Positions 7,878-15,426 of a stretch of DNA of 19,289 bases are shown in pieces (position 1 is the first letter of the stretch; each line of letters begins with the position of its first letter). The notes beneath the pieces were generated by a model. That model was not told where the DNA came from. It saw nothing but the letters and a program-made list of their open reading frames with translations, and did no database searches. The stretch is from Acidobacteriota bacterium (GTDB lineage: Bacteria > Acidobacteriota > Holophagae > Holophagales > Holophagaceae), in NCBI GenBank assembly GCA_021778785.1, contig JAJYBX010000004.1, forward strand, positions 1-19,289, in the 5' to 3' direction. A program made the translations under genes and the position numbers.

Positions 7878-8339
7878 TTACTCGGCAGGCTTCGCGCAGG
7901 GCTCCTGGATGGTGCCGCCCTTCGCGAGAATGGCCTCGCGGGCGCCCTTGGTGATGCGGTCCGCCACGACGTTGACCTTGGCGGTCAGCTCTCCGCTGGC
8001 CAGCACCACGATCTTCTCGATGCGGTGGCCGATGAGCTTCTTGTCCTGGAGGGACTCGAGGCAGACCGTCTCGCCGTCCTGGAAGTGGATGGAGATGAAG
8101 CCGAGGCCGATCTCCTGGGTCACGGGCGCGAAGATGTTGGTGAAGCCGCGCTTGGGCAGGCGGCGGACCAGGGGCATCTGGCCGCCCTCGAAGCCGCGGC
8201 GGCTGCGGTAGCCGCTGCGGGACTTCTGGCCCTTCTCGCCCCGGCCGGAGGTCTTGCCCAGGCCGGAGCCCTTGCCGCGCCCGAGGCGCTTGCGGGACTT
8301 CGTGGCGCCCTCAGCGGGCTTCAGTTCATTGAGCTTCAT
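7878..8339 (-). CDS. rplO: 50S ribosomal protein L15
   Basis: The protein has 153 residues. It has the Gly/Lys/Arg-rich N-terminal extension of L15 (SRKRLGRGKGSGLGKTSGRG), which threads into 23S rRNA, followed by the globular domain with RRLPKRGFTNIF. Length is at the usual size for bacteria. The AAGGGG used for initiation lies in the last codons of rpmD, 3 nt from the junction, so the two are probably coupled. secY follows. Confidence 0.98.
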   Translation of the reverse strand: MKLNELKPAEGATKSRKRLGRGKGSGLGKTSGRGEKGQKSRSGYRSRRGFEGGQMPLVRRLPKRGFTNIFAPVTQEIGLGFISIHFQDGETVCLESLQDKKLIGHRIEKIVVLASGELTAKVNVVADRITKGAREAILAKGGTIQEPCAKPAE

Positions 8340-8342
8340 GGA

Positions 8343-8540
8343 TTACCCCTTCACCTGGACGTCGATGAGGTGCGGGATGAGCTTGACGATCCCGTGGACG
8401 TTGGGCGTGTACTCGCACTCGCGGAAGTCGCCGATCTTCTTCAGCCCGAGGGTCTGCACGAAGGCGCGGTGCTTGGGCGTGGTGCAAATGGTGGAGCGCT
8501 TCAGGGTCAGGACCACCTGCTTGCCGATGATTTCAGACAT
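8343..8540 (-). CDS. rpmD: 50S ribosomal protein L30
   Basis: The protein has 65 residues, slightly longer than the usual 58-60. It has VVLTLKRSTICTTPKHRAFV at the front and HLIDVQVKG at the end; the ferredoxin-like L30 fold is recognised from the T-L-x-R-S-x-I pattern and the spc position. It begins 1 nt after the rpsE stop, with GGAGG inside the last rpsE codons, so translation is likely coupled. L30 is found in most but not all bacteria. Confidence 0.95.
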   Translation of the reverse strand: MSEIIGKQVVLTLKRSTICTTPKHRAFVQTLGLKKIGDFRECEYTPNVHGIVKLIPHLIDVQVKG

Positions 8541-8541
8541 C

Positions 8542-9066
8542 TTAGGCCTCCGCCTGGTCCAGGCCCCGGTTGGTCAGGACCGTGTAGGGATCCATGAGGT
8601 CCTTCAGGCCCTCGAACGTGGCGCGAACCACGTTGTGGGGGTTGGAGGAGCCCAGGCTCTTCGTCAGCACGTTATGGATGCCGGCGGCCTCCATGACGGC
8701 GCGCACCGCGGCGCCGGCGATGATGCCGGTGCCCTCGGGAGCCGGCTTCAGCAGCACGCTGCCGGAGCCGAAGACGCCCGTCACCGGATGCGGCAGGCTG
8801 CCGTTCGAGGTGAGGGGGACCCGGATCATGTTGCGCTTGGCGCTCTCGATGCCCTTCTTGATGGCGGAGGGCACTTCGAGGGCCTTGCCGAGACCGAATC
8901 CGACCTTGCCGTTCCCGTCGCCCACGACCACCAGCGCGGAGAAGGAGAAGTTCTTGCCCCCCTTCACCACCTTGGTGACTCGGCCCACGTAGATGACCTG
9001 GTCCTTGAATTCCCCGCCTTCGGGATTGCGGGATTCCTTGTTTTCCTTGAGCTCTGCAGTCGCCAT
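8542..9066 (-). CDS. rpsE: 30S ribosomal protein S5
   Basis: The protein has 174 residues. An N-terminal extension of about 20 charged residues is followed by the dsRBD-like S5 domain ([20 protein letters not shown], then [20 protein letters not shown]). The C-terminal domain includes [21 protein letters not shown]5 lies at the mRNA entry on the 30S back and affects decoding accuracy. The start ATG at 9066 has AGGGGAAG upstream, overlapping the rplR stop region (9-nt gap). Confidence 0.98.
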   Translation of the reverse strand: MATAELKENKESRNPEGGEFKDQVIYVGRVTKVVKGGKNFSFSALVVVGDGNGKVGFGLGKALEVPSAIKKGIESAKRNMIRVPLTSNGSLPHPVTGVFGSGSVLLKPAPEGTGIIAGAAVRAVMEAAGIHNVLTKSLGSSNPHNVVRATFEGLKDLMDPYTVLTNRGLDQAEA

Positions 9067-9075
9067 GGTCTTCCC

Positions 9076-9438
9076 CTAGAACTGGAGCCCGGCTTCGCGG
9101 GCGCTGTCAGCCAGCGCCTTGACGCGGCCGTGATAAACGTAGCCGTTGCGGTCGAACACAACCGCCGTGATGCCCTTCTCCTTCAAGCGGGCGGCGATGC
9201 TCGCGCCCACGGCCTTGGCGGCCTCGATGTTGGAGCCGGACTTCAAGCTGCCCCGGAGATCCTTTTCCAGGCTGCTGGCGGCGGCGACGGTGACGCCGCG
9301 GGTATCGTCCACGGCCTGCACGTAGATGCGCTTGAGGCTCTTGAAGATGGTGAGACGGGGCCGCTCGGGGGTCCCGGCCACCCGCCCGCGGATGCGGGCC
9401 TTGGTCTTTTCGCGCCGAAGGTTGAGATCGTTCGCCAT
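9076..9438 (-). CDS. rplR: 50S ribosomal protein L18
   Basis: The protein has 120 residues. Its basic N-terminus ([20 protein letters not shown]) and the C-terminal [23 protein letters not shown] block are typical of L18. L18 binds 5S rRNA together with L5 and helps dock it in the central protuberance. The start has TAAGGGGA upstream, and it lies 9 nt after the rplF stop. Length is standard. Confidence 0.98.
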   Translation of the reverse strand: MANDLNLRREKTKARIRGRVAGTPERPRLTIFKSLKRIYVQAVDDTRGVTVAAASSLEKDLRGSLKSGSNIEAAKAVGASIAARLKEKGITAVVFDRNGYVYHGRVKALADSAREAGLQF

Positions 9439-9447
9439 GGGTTCCCC

Positions 9448-9984
9448 TTACTTCCCGGTCTTGCCGGCCTTGCGGCGGATGACCTCGCCGGTGTACATGA
9501 CGCCCTTGCCCTTGTACGGCTCGGGCTTGCGGAACTTCCGGATGTCGGCGGCGACCTGGCCCACCAGCTGCCGGTCGGTGCCGGTCACGACGATGTGGGT
9601 GGTCTTCTCGACGGCCATCTGGATGCCCGCGGGGGCCTCGTAGTCGATGGGGTGGCTGTAGCCGAGCTCCAGATGGAGCCTGGCGCCGTCCATCGCGGCC
9701 TTGTAGCCGACGCCGACGATGTCCAGTTCCTTCTTCCAGCCCTCGGTCACGCCGACGACGGCGTTGTTGAGGAGGGCGCGGGTCAGGCCGTGGTAGGCCC
9801 GGGTCTGGGCCTCCTCGTTGGCGCGGAGGAGATTCACGGATTCGGCCTGGATGTCCAGGGTGATCCCCGCGGGGATCGGGCAGCTGAGCTTGCCCTTGGC
9901 GCCCTCGACGACGGCCTCAGACCCGGTGACTGTGACCTTCACGCCCTTGGGCAGCGTCACGGGCTTCTTTCCGATTCGAGACAT
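9448..9984 (-). CDS. rplF: 50S ribosomal protein L6
   Basis: The protein has 178 residues and starts MSRIGKKPVTLPKGVKVTV. It ends with RKFRKPEPYKGKGVMYTGE, the conserved L6 signature that contacts the sarcin-ricin stem region. Two similar alpha/beta domains are expected and the length fits. AAGGA lies 8 nt before the ATG. A gap of 45 nt separates it from rpsH; I see no promoter or hairpin of note there. Confidence 0.98.
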   Translation of the reverse strand: MSRIGKKPVTLPKGVKVTVTGSEAVVEGAKGKLSCPIPAGITLDIQAESVNLLRANEEAQTRAYHGLTRALLNNAVVGVTEGWKKELDIVGVGYKAAMDGARLHLELGYSHPIDYEAPAGIQMAVEKTTHIVVTGTDRQLVGQVAADIRKFRKPEPYKGKGVMYTGEVIRRKAGKTGK

Positions 9985-10029
9985 GGGTGGATTCCTTAGA
10001 TGAAGGCCGAAGGGCCTTTTTCAGGATGG

Positions 10030-10425
10030 TTACCAGACCTGGGCGAGGATCTCTCCGCCCACGTTCTGCTTCTTGGCGTCCTTGCCCGTCAGGAGGCCCC
10101 TCGGGGTGGACAGGATGGCGATGCCGAGGCCCCCGTGCACTTCGGGGATCTCCTTCACGCCGGCGTAGATGCGCAGGCCGGGGCGGGACACGCGGCGCAG
10201 GCCGTGGATCACGTTCTCCTTGTCCTTCACATACTTGAGGTTCACGACCAGGTACTGGCGGCCCTCGTGCTCCACTTCCTTGAAGGAGTGGATGTAGCCC
10301 TCCTGCTTCAGGATGCCGGAGAGCTGCGCCTTCATCCTCGACGCGGGGACGACGACGGCGTCATGCCCGGCCTGGATGCCGTTGCGGAGACGGGTGAGGT
10401 AATCGGCGATGGGATCGGTATGCAT
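10030..10425 (-). CDS. rpsH: 30S ribosomal protein S8
   Basis: The protein has 131 residues and starts MHTDPIADYLTRLRNGIQAG. The C-terminal RNA-binding domain (PRGLLTGKDAKKQNVGGEIL) is the S8 signature that binds helix 21 of 16S rRNA. In E. coli S8 also represses the spc operon by binding near the rplE start; whether it does so here is an open question linked to the unusual spacer upstream of rplE. GGAGGGGA precedes the ATG, and rpsN ends 11 nt upstream. Confidence 0.98.
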   Translation of the reverse strand: MHTDPIADYLTRLRNGIQAGHDAVVVPASRMKAQLSGILKQEGYIHSFKEVEHEGRQYLVVNLKYVKDKENVIHGLRRVSRPGLRIYAGVKEIPEVHGGLGIAILSTPRGLLTGKDAKKQNVGGEILAQVW

Positions 10426-10436
10426 GGTCCCCTCCC

Positions 10437-10622
10437 TTACCAGCTCGACTTCTGGACACCGGGCAGCTCACCCTGGAGGGCGAACTTCCGGAAGCAGAGG
10501 CGGCAGAGTTCAAACTTGCGCATGTAGCCCCGGGGCCGGCCGCAGCACTTGCAACGATTGCGGTGCTGGGTCGAGAACTTCGGCTTGCGCGAATCCTTGA
10601 CGATTTTGGAAATCTTGGCCAT
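10437..10622 (-). CDS. rpsN: 30S ribosomal protein S14, type Z (zinc-binding)
   Basis: The protein has 61 residues, starting [20 protein letters not shown]. The short length and the four cysteines Cys24, Cys27, Cys40 and Cys43 (C-x2-C-x12-C-x2-C, with an extra Cys26) mark the type Z form rather than the 101-residue form without zinc. S14 is assembled late onto the 30S head. The ATG at 10622 has AGGAG 6 nt upstream. A longer in-frame reading upstream exists but would overlap rplE and lacks S14 similarity. Confidence 0.98.
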   Translation of the reverse strand: MAKISKIVKDSRKPKFSTQHRNRCKCCGRPRGYMRKFELCRLCFRKFALQGELPGVQKSSW

Positions 10623-10635
10623 CGCGATCTCCTGG

Positions 10636-11199
10636 CTATTTGCGGAAGGGCATGCCGAGGTGGGCCAGCAGGGCCCGCGCTTCGGCATCGTTCTGGGCGG
10701 AAGTCACGAACGTGATGTTCATGCCCTTCAGCTTGTCGATCCTGGAGAAGTCGATCTCCTGGAAGATCGCCTGGTCCTTGAGACCCAGCGTGTAGTTGCC
10801 GCGGCCGTCGAAGGACTTGGTGGGCACGCCACGGAAGTCGCGGACGCGGGGGAGGGACAGCGACACCAGACGGTCGAAGAACTCCCACATGCGGGGGCCG
10901 CGCAGGGTGACCATGCAGGCGATGGGCATGCCGGCGCGCAACTTGAACTGCGCCACGCTCTTCTTCGCCTTGCGGACGATGGCCTTCTGGCCGGCGATGG
11001 CGGTGAGCTCGTCGACGGCCGTATCCAGGATCTTGATGTTCTGGATGGCATCGCCGACGCCCATGTTGATGACGATCTTCTGCAGGCGGGGAACCTGCAT
11101 GGCGGAGGAGAAGGCGAACTCCTCCTTGAGCTTCGGCACCACGTCGGAGACGTAGCGAGCCTTGACGCGGGGCTCCGCGAGGCCTTGCTTGGCAGACAT
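10636..11199 (-). CDS. rplE: 50S ribosomal protein L5
   Basis: The protein has 187 residues, starting [19 protein letters not shown]. Features are [34 protein letters not shown] and the C-terminal [20 protein letters not shown], all standard for L5, which binds 5S rRNA and contacts P-site tRNA. I chose ATG at 11199 because a strong GGAGGAA sits 4 nt before it; an in-frame ATG at 11211 overlaps that Shine-Dalgarno and is less likely. The 188-nt spacer before it is exceptional in this compact array. The Shine-Dalgarno lies in the loop of a possible AUGG/CCAU hairpin that includes the start codon. Confidence 0.97.
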   Translation of the reverse strand: MSAKQGLAEPRVKARYVSDVVPKLKEEFAFSSAMQVPRLQKIVINMGVGDAIQNIKILDTAVDELTAIAGQKAIVRKAKKSVAQFKLRAGMPIACMVTLRGPRMWEFFDRLVSLSLPRVRDFRGVPTKSFDGRGNYTLGLKDQAIFQEIDFSRIDKLKGMNITFVTSAQNDAEARALLAHLGMPFRK

Positions 11200-11387
11200 G
11201 GATTCCTCCATTTCCGTGGGACGGCTATGCCCCAGGGGTTCGGGAGGGCGAGGGGGCTTGGGATGGCGGTCCATCCCGTTTCCCCTCAACCTCGATTGTG
11301 AATGCGCTTTCGCGCGGCAGACCATCCCGCGCACGGGACGGAAGGTTCCATCCTCCCACGGATGGGAGGCATTTCAAAGCGAATTGC
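11200..11387 (-). ncRNA. Hairpin-rich spacer between rplX and rplE, candidate structured leader
   Basis: No gene is seen in this 188-nt interval. In minus-strand RNA it can form at least four short hairpins with tetraloops: CCUCCCA/UGGGAGG with loop UCCG (11352-11369); an 8-bp stem CCGUCCCG/CGGGAUGG with one G-U pair and loop UGCG (11322-11341); GCGC/GCGC with loop GAAA (11304-11315); and GGGAUGG/CCAUCCC with loop ACCG (11260-11277). None is followed by a U-tract, so they do not look like simple terminators. I see no convincing promoter. The location matches the S8 repression site of the E. coli spc operon; a regulatory role here is inference. Confidence 0.5.
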
Positions 11388-11663
11388 CTACTGGGGGCGC
11401 TTCCGGGTCCCCTTCCCCGTGGCGGGGTCGAGGAACATGACGTTGGAGGCGTGGATGGGGGCCTCCTTCTCGATCAGGCCGCCGCCCTCGCCGGTCTGCG
11501 GGTTGGGCTTGGTGGCCTTCTTGATCATGTTGATGCCGGCCACGACCACCTTGTTGGTGGTGGGGCTGACCTTCGTGATGGTGCCGGTCTTGCCCTTGTC
11601 CTTGCCCGCGATGACGACGACCTGGTCGCCCTTCTTGAGCTTCATCTTGGTCGCGGTTTCCAT
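11388..11663 (-). CDS. rplX: 50S ribosomal protein L24
   Basis: The protein has 91 residues from the ATG at 11663. It has the KOW motif near the front ([20 protein letters not shown]), then [14 protein letters not shown] and [10 protein letters not shown], all typical of L24. L24 is an assembly initiator that binds the 5' domain of 23S rRNA. The ATG shares its A with the rplN stop (TGATG), and GAGGTG lies about 5 nt upstream. A GTG one codon earlier (11666) and an ATG seven codons in (11645) are alternatives; the latter matches many homologues but lacks a good Shine-Dalgarno. Confidence 0.96.
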   Translation of the reverse strand: METATKMKLKKGDQVVVIAGKDKGKTGTITKVSPTTNKVVVAGINMIKKATKPNPQTGEGGGLIEKEAPIHASNVMFLDPATGKGTRKRPQ

Positions 11664-12031
11664 CACAGCACCTCGGGGGCCAGGGAGACGATCTTCATGT
11701 ACTTCCGCTCGCGCAGTTCGCGGGCCACGGGGCCGAACACGCGGGTTCCGACCGGCTCGCCGTCCTTCTTGATGATCACGGCGGCGTTCTCGTCGAAGCG
11801 GATGTAGGAGCCGTCCTTGCGGCGGTAGGCTTTGCGCTGGCGCACGATCACGGCCTGGACGACGGCCTTCTTCTTGACCGTGCCGCCGGGGATGGCTTCC
11901 TTGACGGAGGCCGTGATGACGTCACCGAGCTGGGCGATCTTGCCCACACCACCGCCCAGGGGCAGGATGCAGCAGATCTTCTTGGCGCCGGAGTTGTCGG
12001 CGACGGTGAGCATGGTTCCCATCTGGATCAT
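11663..12031 (-). CDS. rplN: 50S ribosomal protein L14
   Basis: The protein has 122 residues, beginning [19 protein letters not shown], the invariant L14 start. L14 lies at the subunit interface and contributes to bridge B8. [20 protein letters not shown] and the end [19 protein letters not shown] are also family-typical. AAGGAG lies 7 nt before the ATG, within the 9-nt gap after rpsQ. It marks the start of the spc gene set, but no promoter is apparent in so short a gap, so it is probably transcribed with the S10 genes. Confidence 0.98.
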   Translation of the reverse strand: MIQMGTMLTVADNSGAKKICCILPLGGGVGKIAQLGDVITASVKEAIPGGTVKKKAVVQAVIVRQRKAYRRKDGSYIRFDENAAVIIKKDGEPVGTRVFGPVARELRERKYMKIVSLAPEVL

Positions 12032-12040
12032 GTGAGCTCC

Positions 12041-12298
12041 TTACTCGCCGGCCTTCTGGACGATCTCGAGGACCATCCAGCGCTTGCGCTTGGAAAGGGG
12101 GCGGGTCTCCACGATCTTGACCACGTCCCCGATGGAGCAGGCGTTGGTCTCGTCGTGGGCCATGAACTTGGCGGTCTGCTTGACCGTGCGGTGGTAGAGA
12201 GGGTGCTGGAACTTGCGCTCCACCTTCACCACCACGGTCTTGTCGGCCTTGTTGGAGACCACCACGCCATTACGAGTCATCTTGTTGTCGAGGCTCAT
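12041..12298 (-). CDS. rpsQ: 30S ribosomal protein S17
   Basis: The protein has 85 residues with the OB-fold pattern [20 protein letters not shown], the [19 protein letters not shown] loop and the conserved [20 protein letters not shown]17 binds the 5' domain of 16S rRNA early in assembly. AGGAG lies 6 nt upstream of the ATG. It starts 8 nt after rpmC and closes the S10 gene set. Confidence 0.98.
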   Translation of the reverse strand: MSLDNKMTRNGVVVSNKADKTVVVKVERKFQHPLYHRTVKQTAKFMAHDETNACSIGDVVKIVETRPLSKRKRWMVLEIVQKAGE

Positions 12299-12306
12299 GG
12301 GATCTC

Positions 12307-12507
12307 CTAAGCCAGCTTCGTGCGCAGGGCGGTCTTGACCCGGGCGAGCTCGCGACGAGTCTTGCGGATCTCGGCGGTGTTCTCGACCTGGCCCACGGCG
12401 TGCTGGAAGCGGAGGGTGAAGCGCTTGGCGGCCAGTTCGGCCTCCAGCTGCGCCAGCTCCTCGACGCTCTTGCCGGTCAATTCGGAAAAGGGATTCTTCT
12501 TGGTCAT
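12307..12507 (-). CDS. rpmC: 50S ribosomal protein L29
   Basis: The protein is 66 residues long and all helical: a first helix ([21 protein letters not shown]) and a second one rich in arginine ([21 protein letters not shown]), the L29 coiled hairpin. L29 sits beside the tunnel exit with L23 and helps form the binding site for SRP and trigger factor. Its GGAGGAG lies across the rplP stop, and the gap is only 4 nt, suggesting coupled translation. Confidence 0.97.
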   Translation of the reverse strand: MTKKNPFSELTGKSVEELAQLEAELAAKRFTLRFQHAVGQVENTAEIRKTRRELARVKTALRTKLA

Positions 12508-12511
12508 CGGA

Positions 12512-12931
12512 TCACTCCTCCGGCGGCGTGCGGCTGACGAATTCAGACGCCACGGAAAGCTTCATCTGGGCCAGGCGAAGGGCTTCCCGTGCGGTTTCCT
12601 CGGTCACCCCCTCCATCTCGAAGAGGATGCGGCCGGGGCGGATCACCGCCACCCAGCCGTCGGGAGCACCCTTGCCGGAGCCCATGCGGGTCTCGGCCGG
12701 CTTGGAGGTGGTGGGACGGTCCGGGAAGATGCGGATCCAGATCTTGCCGCCGCGCTTGATGTGGCGAGTCATGGCGATACGGGCGGCCTCGATCTCGCGG
12801 TTGGTGAGCCAGCAGTGCTCCATCGCCTTGAGGCCGAAATCGCCGAAGGCGAGATCGTTGCCACGGGTGGCGATGCCGCGGGTGCGGCCCTTCTGGGTTT
12901 TGCGGTTCTTGACTTTCTTGGGCATCAACAT
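12512..12931 (-). CDS. rplP: 50S ribosomal protein L16
   Basis: The protein has 139 residues, opening [19 protein letters not shown], the usual L16 N-terminus that reaches the peptidyl transferase region. The [20 protein letters not shown] stretch matches the conserved loop near the A-site tRNA elbow, followed by [25 protein letters not shown] precedes the ATG by a few nt, and the gene begins 9 nt after rpsC. Length is standard. Confidence 0.98.
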   Translation of the reverse strand: MLMPKKVKNRKTQKGRTRGIATRGNDLAFGDFGLKAMEHCWLTNREIEAARIAMTRHIKRGGKIWIRIFPDRPTTSKPAETRMGSGKGAPDGWVAVIRPGRILFEMEGVTEETAREALRLAQMKLSVASEFVSRTPPEE

Positions 12932-12940
12932 GGGTTCACC

Positions 12941-13588
12941 TCAACGCTTCACGGTCTCGACGACCTGGTCGCCCAGGTTCACCCACACCTTGATGCCGAT
13001 GATTCCGTAGGTGGTGCGGGCCTCGGCGAATCCGTAGTCCACGCCCGCCCGGATGGTCTGCAGGGGCATCTGGCCGGAGAGGTAGTCCTCGGTCCGGGCG
13101 ATCTCGGCGCCGTTCAGGCGGCCGGAGACCTTGATCTTGAAGCCCTTGGCGCCGAAGCGGATGGCGGCCTCCTCGGCCTTGCGCATGGCGCGGCGGAAGG
13201 CGATGCGGCGCTCGAGCTGCTGGGCGACGCCCTCGGCCACGAGCTGCGCGTCGACCTCGGGCTTCTTGATCTCCTGGATGTCCACGGAGACGGGACGGTT
13301 CAGGCGCTTCTGGAGGTCCTCGCGGAGCTTGTCGATCTCGGCGCCCTTGCGGCCGATCACGATGCCGGGCCGGGCGGTGAAGATGCGCACGGTCACCTTG
13401 TCGGCGGCGCGCTCGATGTCGATCTTGGAGATCATCGCGTTCAGGCCGTGCAGCTGCTTCTTCAGTTCGCGGCGCAGCTTGAGGTCCTCATGGAGGAGCG
13501 TGGAATACTCGCGCTTGGAGAACCACTTGCTGTGCCAGTTCTTCTGGTGGACGAGGCGGAATCCGTACGGATGGACTTTCTGGCCCAT
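12941..13588 (-). CDS. rpsC: 30S ribosomal protein S3
   Basis: The protein has 215 residues from the ATG at 13588, starting [20 protein letters not shown]. It carries a type II KH domain with the GxxG loop GRKG at 79-82 ([19 protein letters not shown]). The C-terminal domain ends [19 protein letters not shown]3 lines the mRNA entry tunnel with S4 and S5 and has helicase-assisting basic residues. The start is set by GGAGGAG, which runs into the rplV stop 2 nt upstream. A longer upstream frame overlapping rplV has no family similarity. Confidence 0.98.
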   Translation of the reverse strand: MGQKVHPYGFRLVHQKNWHSKWFSKREYSTLLHEDLKLRRELKKQLHGLNAMISKIDIERAADKVTVRIFTARPGIVIGRKGAEIDKLREDLQKRLNRPVSVDIQEIKKPEVDAQLVAEGVAQQLERRIAFRRAMRKAEEAAIRFGAKGFKIKVSGRLNGAEIARTEDYLSGQMPLQTIRAGVDYGFAEARTTYGIIGIKVWVNLGDQVVETVKR

Positions 13589-13590
13589 GG

Positions 13591-13947
13591 CTACTCCTCC
13601 CCGCCGGCCGTGGCCAGCTGGATGGTGACGTGGCAGGTGCGCTTCTGGACGCGGTAGGCCCGGCCCATGGGAGCGGGGCGGACGCGCTTCATGCGGAAGC
13701 CCTCGTCCACGAACGCAGTCCGGACCATCAGATCGTCCGGGTTCACGGACGGGTTCTTGTCGATGGCGTTGGCCACGGCGGAATCCAGGAGCTTGCGGAT
13801 GGGATCGGCGGCGTACTTCTTGGCCTGGGCGAGGACCCACTGGGCCTCCCCGACCTGCTTGCCCCGGATGAGGTCCACCACGAGGCGGGCCTTCTGGGCC
13901 GATCCGCGCAGGTGGCGAACGGTGGCGCTGGAAACGATCTCAGCCAT
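13591..13947 (-). CDS. rplV: 50S ribosomal protein L22
   Basis: The protein has 118 residues. The globular part includes [20 protein letters not shown], and the extended beta-hairpin reaching into the exit tunnel is the [20 protein letters not shown] segment. The Met-Lys-Arg triplet whose loss confers erythromycin resistance in E. coli is intact. The last residues (GGEE) form a short acidic tail. AAGGGGA precedes the ATG. It lies 2 nt after rpsS. Confidence 0.98.
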   Translation of the reverse strand: MAEIVSSATVRHLRGSAQKARLVVDLIRGKQVGEAQWVLAQAKKYAADPIRKLLDSAVANAIDKNPSVNPDDLMVRTAFVDEGFRMKRVRPAPMGRAYRVQKRTCHVTIQLATAGGEE

Positions 13948-13949
13948 CG

Positions 13950-14234
13950 CTATTTCCCCTTCGCCTTGGTGTCGGCCTTGCCGGCATGACCCTTGAAGGT
14001 GCGGGTCAGGGCGAATTCGCCCAGCTTGTGGCCGATCATGTTCTCGGTGACATACACAGGAATGAACTTGTTGCCGTTGTGGACGGCCAGGGTCAGTCCG
14101 ATCATCTGCGGAACCACGGTGGAACGCCGCGACCAGGTCTTGATGACCCGCTTGTCGTTGGCGGCCTGCGCAGTCTCCACCTTCTTCTGGAGGTGGGCGT
14201 CAATGAACGGGCCTTTTTTCAGGGAACGTGCCAT
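13950..14234 (-). CDS. rpsS: 30S ribosomal protein S19
   Basis: The protein has 94 residues, starting [20 protein letters not shown]. It contains [20 protein letters not shown] and [20 protein letters not shown], the S19 core motifs. S19 binds S13 on the 30S head and takes part in inter-subunit bridge B1. A strong AGGAGG lies 8 nt upstream of the ATG. The gene is 11 nt after rplB. Confidence 0.98.
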   Translation of the reverse strand: MARSLKKGPFIDAHLQKKVETAQAANDKRVIKTWSRRSTVVPQMIGLTLAVHNGNKFIPVYVTENMIGHKLGEFALTRTFKGHAGKADTKAKGK

Positions 14235-14245
14235 TGTCGGGCCTC

Positions 14246-15067
14246 CTAGTTGATCCGCTTGACGATGAACTTGTCCGTGCGCCGGTTGCCGCGGGTCTTG
14301 TAGCCGCGGGTGGGCTGACCCCAGGGGGTCACGGGGTGGCGTCCGCCGGAGGTGCGGCCTTCGCCGCCGCCGTGCGGATGGTCGACGGGGTTCATGACCA
14401 CGCCGCGGACCGTGGGACGCACGCCCATCCAGCGGGTGCGGCCGGCCTTGCCGATCTGCACATTCTCATGCTGGAGGTTGCCGACGGTCCCGATGGTCGC
14501 GTAGCAGTCCAGGTGGATCTTGCGGATCTCGCCGGAGGGCATGCGGAGCTGGGCGTAGTCCTCGTCCTTGGCCACGAGCTGGGCGAACGTGCCGGCGGCG
14601 CGGGCGATCTGGCCGCCCTTGCCGGGCTTCATCTCGATGTTGTGCAGGATGTTGCCCACGGGGATGTTCCGCAGGGGCAGCGCGTTCCCCACCAGGATGT
14701 CGGCGCTCTTGCCGGCCACCACGGTGCGGCCCACTTCCAGGCCATCGGGGGCCAGGATGTAGCGCTTCTCGCCGTCCGCGTAGACCAGCAGGGCGATGCG
14801 GGCGGTGCGGTTGGGGTCGTACTCGATGGTGGCCACCTTGGCGGGCACCTCGAGCTTGTTCCGCTTGAAGTCGATGACGCGGTACTGGCGCTTGTGGCCA
14901 CCGCCGATGTGGCGGGTGGTGATGCGGCCGGTGTTGGAGCGGCCTCCAGTGCGGTTCCTCTTGGCAATCAGCGAACGTTCGGGCTTGTCCGCGGTGATTT
15001 CCTCGAAGCCGGACTTGGACATGCCGCGCTGACCGGGGGTCGTGGGCTTGAGCTGTTTGATGCTCAT
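14246..15067 (-). CDS. rplB: 50S ribosomal protein L2
   Basis: The protein has 273 residues. L2 is a primary 23S rRNA binder important for subunit joining and peptidyl transferase integrity. The catalytic-region signature [15 protein letters not shown] spans about 226-240, with His230 equivalent to the E. coli His229. The OB and SH3-like middle contains [26 protein letters not shown] lies before the ATG at 15067. An 86-nt gap separates it from rplW. In that gap a weak 6-bp hairpin (CGCCGG/CCGGCG, 15128-15152, 13-nt loop) follows the rplW stop, with no U-tract and no clear promoter. Confidence 0.98.
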   Translation of the reverse strand: MSIKQLKPTTPGQRGMSKSGFEEITADKPERSLIAKRNRTGGRSNTGRITTRHIGGGHKRQYRVIDFKRNKLEVPAKVATIEYDPNRTARIALLVYADGEKRYILAPDGLEVGRTVVAGKSADILVGNALPLRNIPVGNILHNIEMKPGKGGQIARAAGTFAQLVAKDEDYAQLRMPSGEIRKIHLDCYATIGTVGNLQHENVQIGKAGRTRWMGVRPTVRGVVMNPVDHPHGGGEGRTSGGRHPVTPWGQPTRGYKTRGNRRTDKFIVKRIN

Positions 15068-15153
15068 CGTTGTCCTCTTGCCTCAGGGTTGAAAGGGGCG
15101 GGCGATAGTGGGCAAAGCTTTTCCGTCCGCCGGAGTGGGCCTGGGGCCGGCGC

Positions 15154-15426
15154 CTATTCGGCGGCCGAGCCCTCGGCGAGTTCGACATAGGCCTTCTTGC
15201 GGGGGCCGGAGGTCCCCACGAAGCGGCCGAGGCGCTTGGTCCGGCTGGGGATCCGCACGGTGCGGATGCTCTTCACCTTGGACTGGAGCAGCAGCTCCAC
15301 GGCCTCCTTGATCTGGTGCTTGGTGGCCCAGGTGGCCACCTCGAACACCTGGATGTTCTTCTCCCGGAGGAGCTGGCCCTTCTCCGTGAGGAGGGGCTTG
15401 CGGATCACTTCGAAGATCTTGGTCAT
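15154..15426 (-). CDS. rplW: 50S ribosomal protein L23
   Basis: The protein has 90 residues. It starts MTKIFEVIRKPLLTEKGQ, followed by VATWATKHQIKEAVELLLQ and the arginine-rich end of L23. L23 lies at the tunnel exit and provides the docking site for trigger factor and SRP. Its ATG overlaps the rplD stop as ATGA, with a strong GGAGGTG upstream in rplD, so translation is coupled. The sequence is slightly shorter at the C-terminus than in E. coli but within the family range. Confidence 0.97.
   Translation of the reverse strand: MTKIFEVIRKPLLTEKGQLLREKNIQVFEVATWATKHQIKEAVELLLQSKVKSIRTVRIPSRTKRLGRFVGTSGPRKKAYVELAEGSAAE

Noticed and set aside
11200..11334. An extended rplE reading upstream to 11334
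   Set aside because: The added residues cross the hairpin-rich spacer, lack L5 similarity and ignore the strong Shine-Dalgarno before 11199.
13589..13840. An N-terminal extension of rpsC to 13840
   Set aside because: The added residues lie in rplV and have no S3 similarity; [12 protein letters not shown] with GGAGG upstream is the family start at 13588.
15068..15153. A possible promoter or terminator between rplW and rplB
   Set aside because: Only a 6-bp stem with a 13-nt loop is visible and no -35/-10 pair stands out, so it is noted in the rplB entry but not called as a feature.
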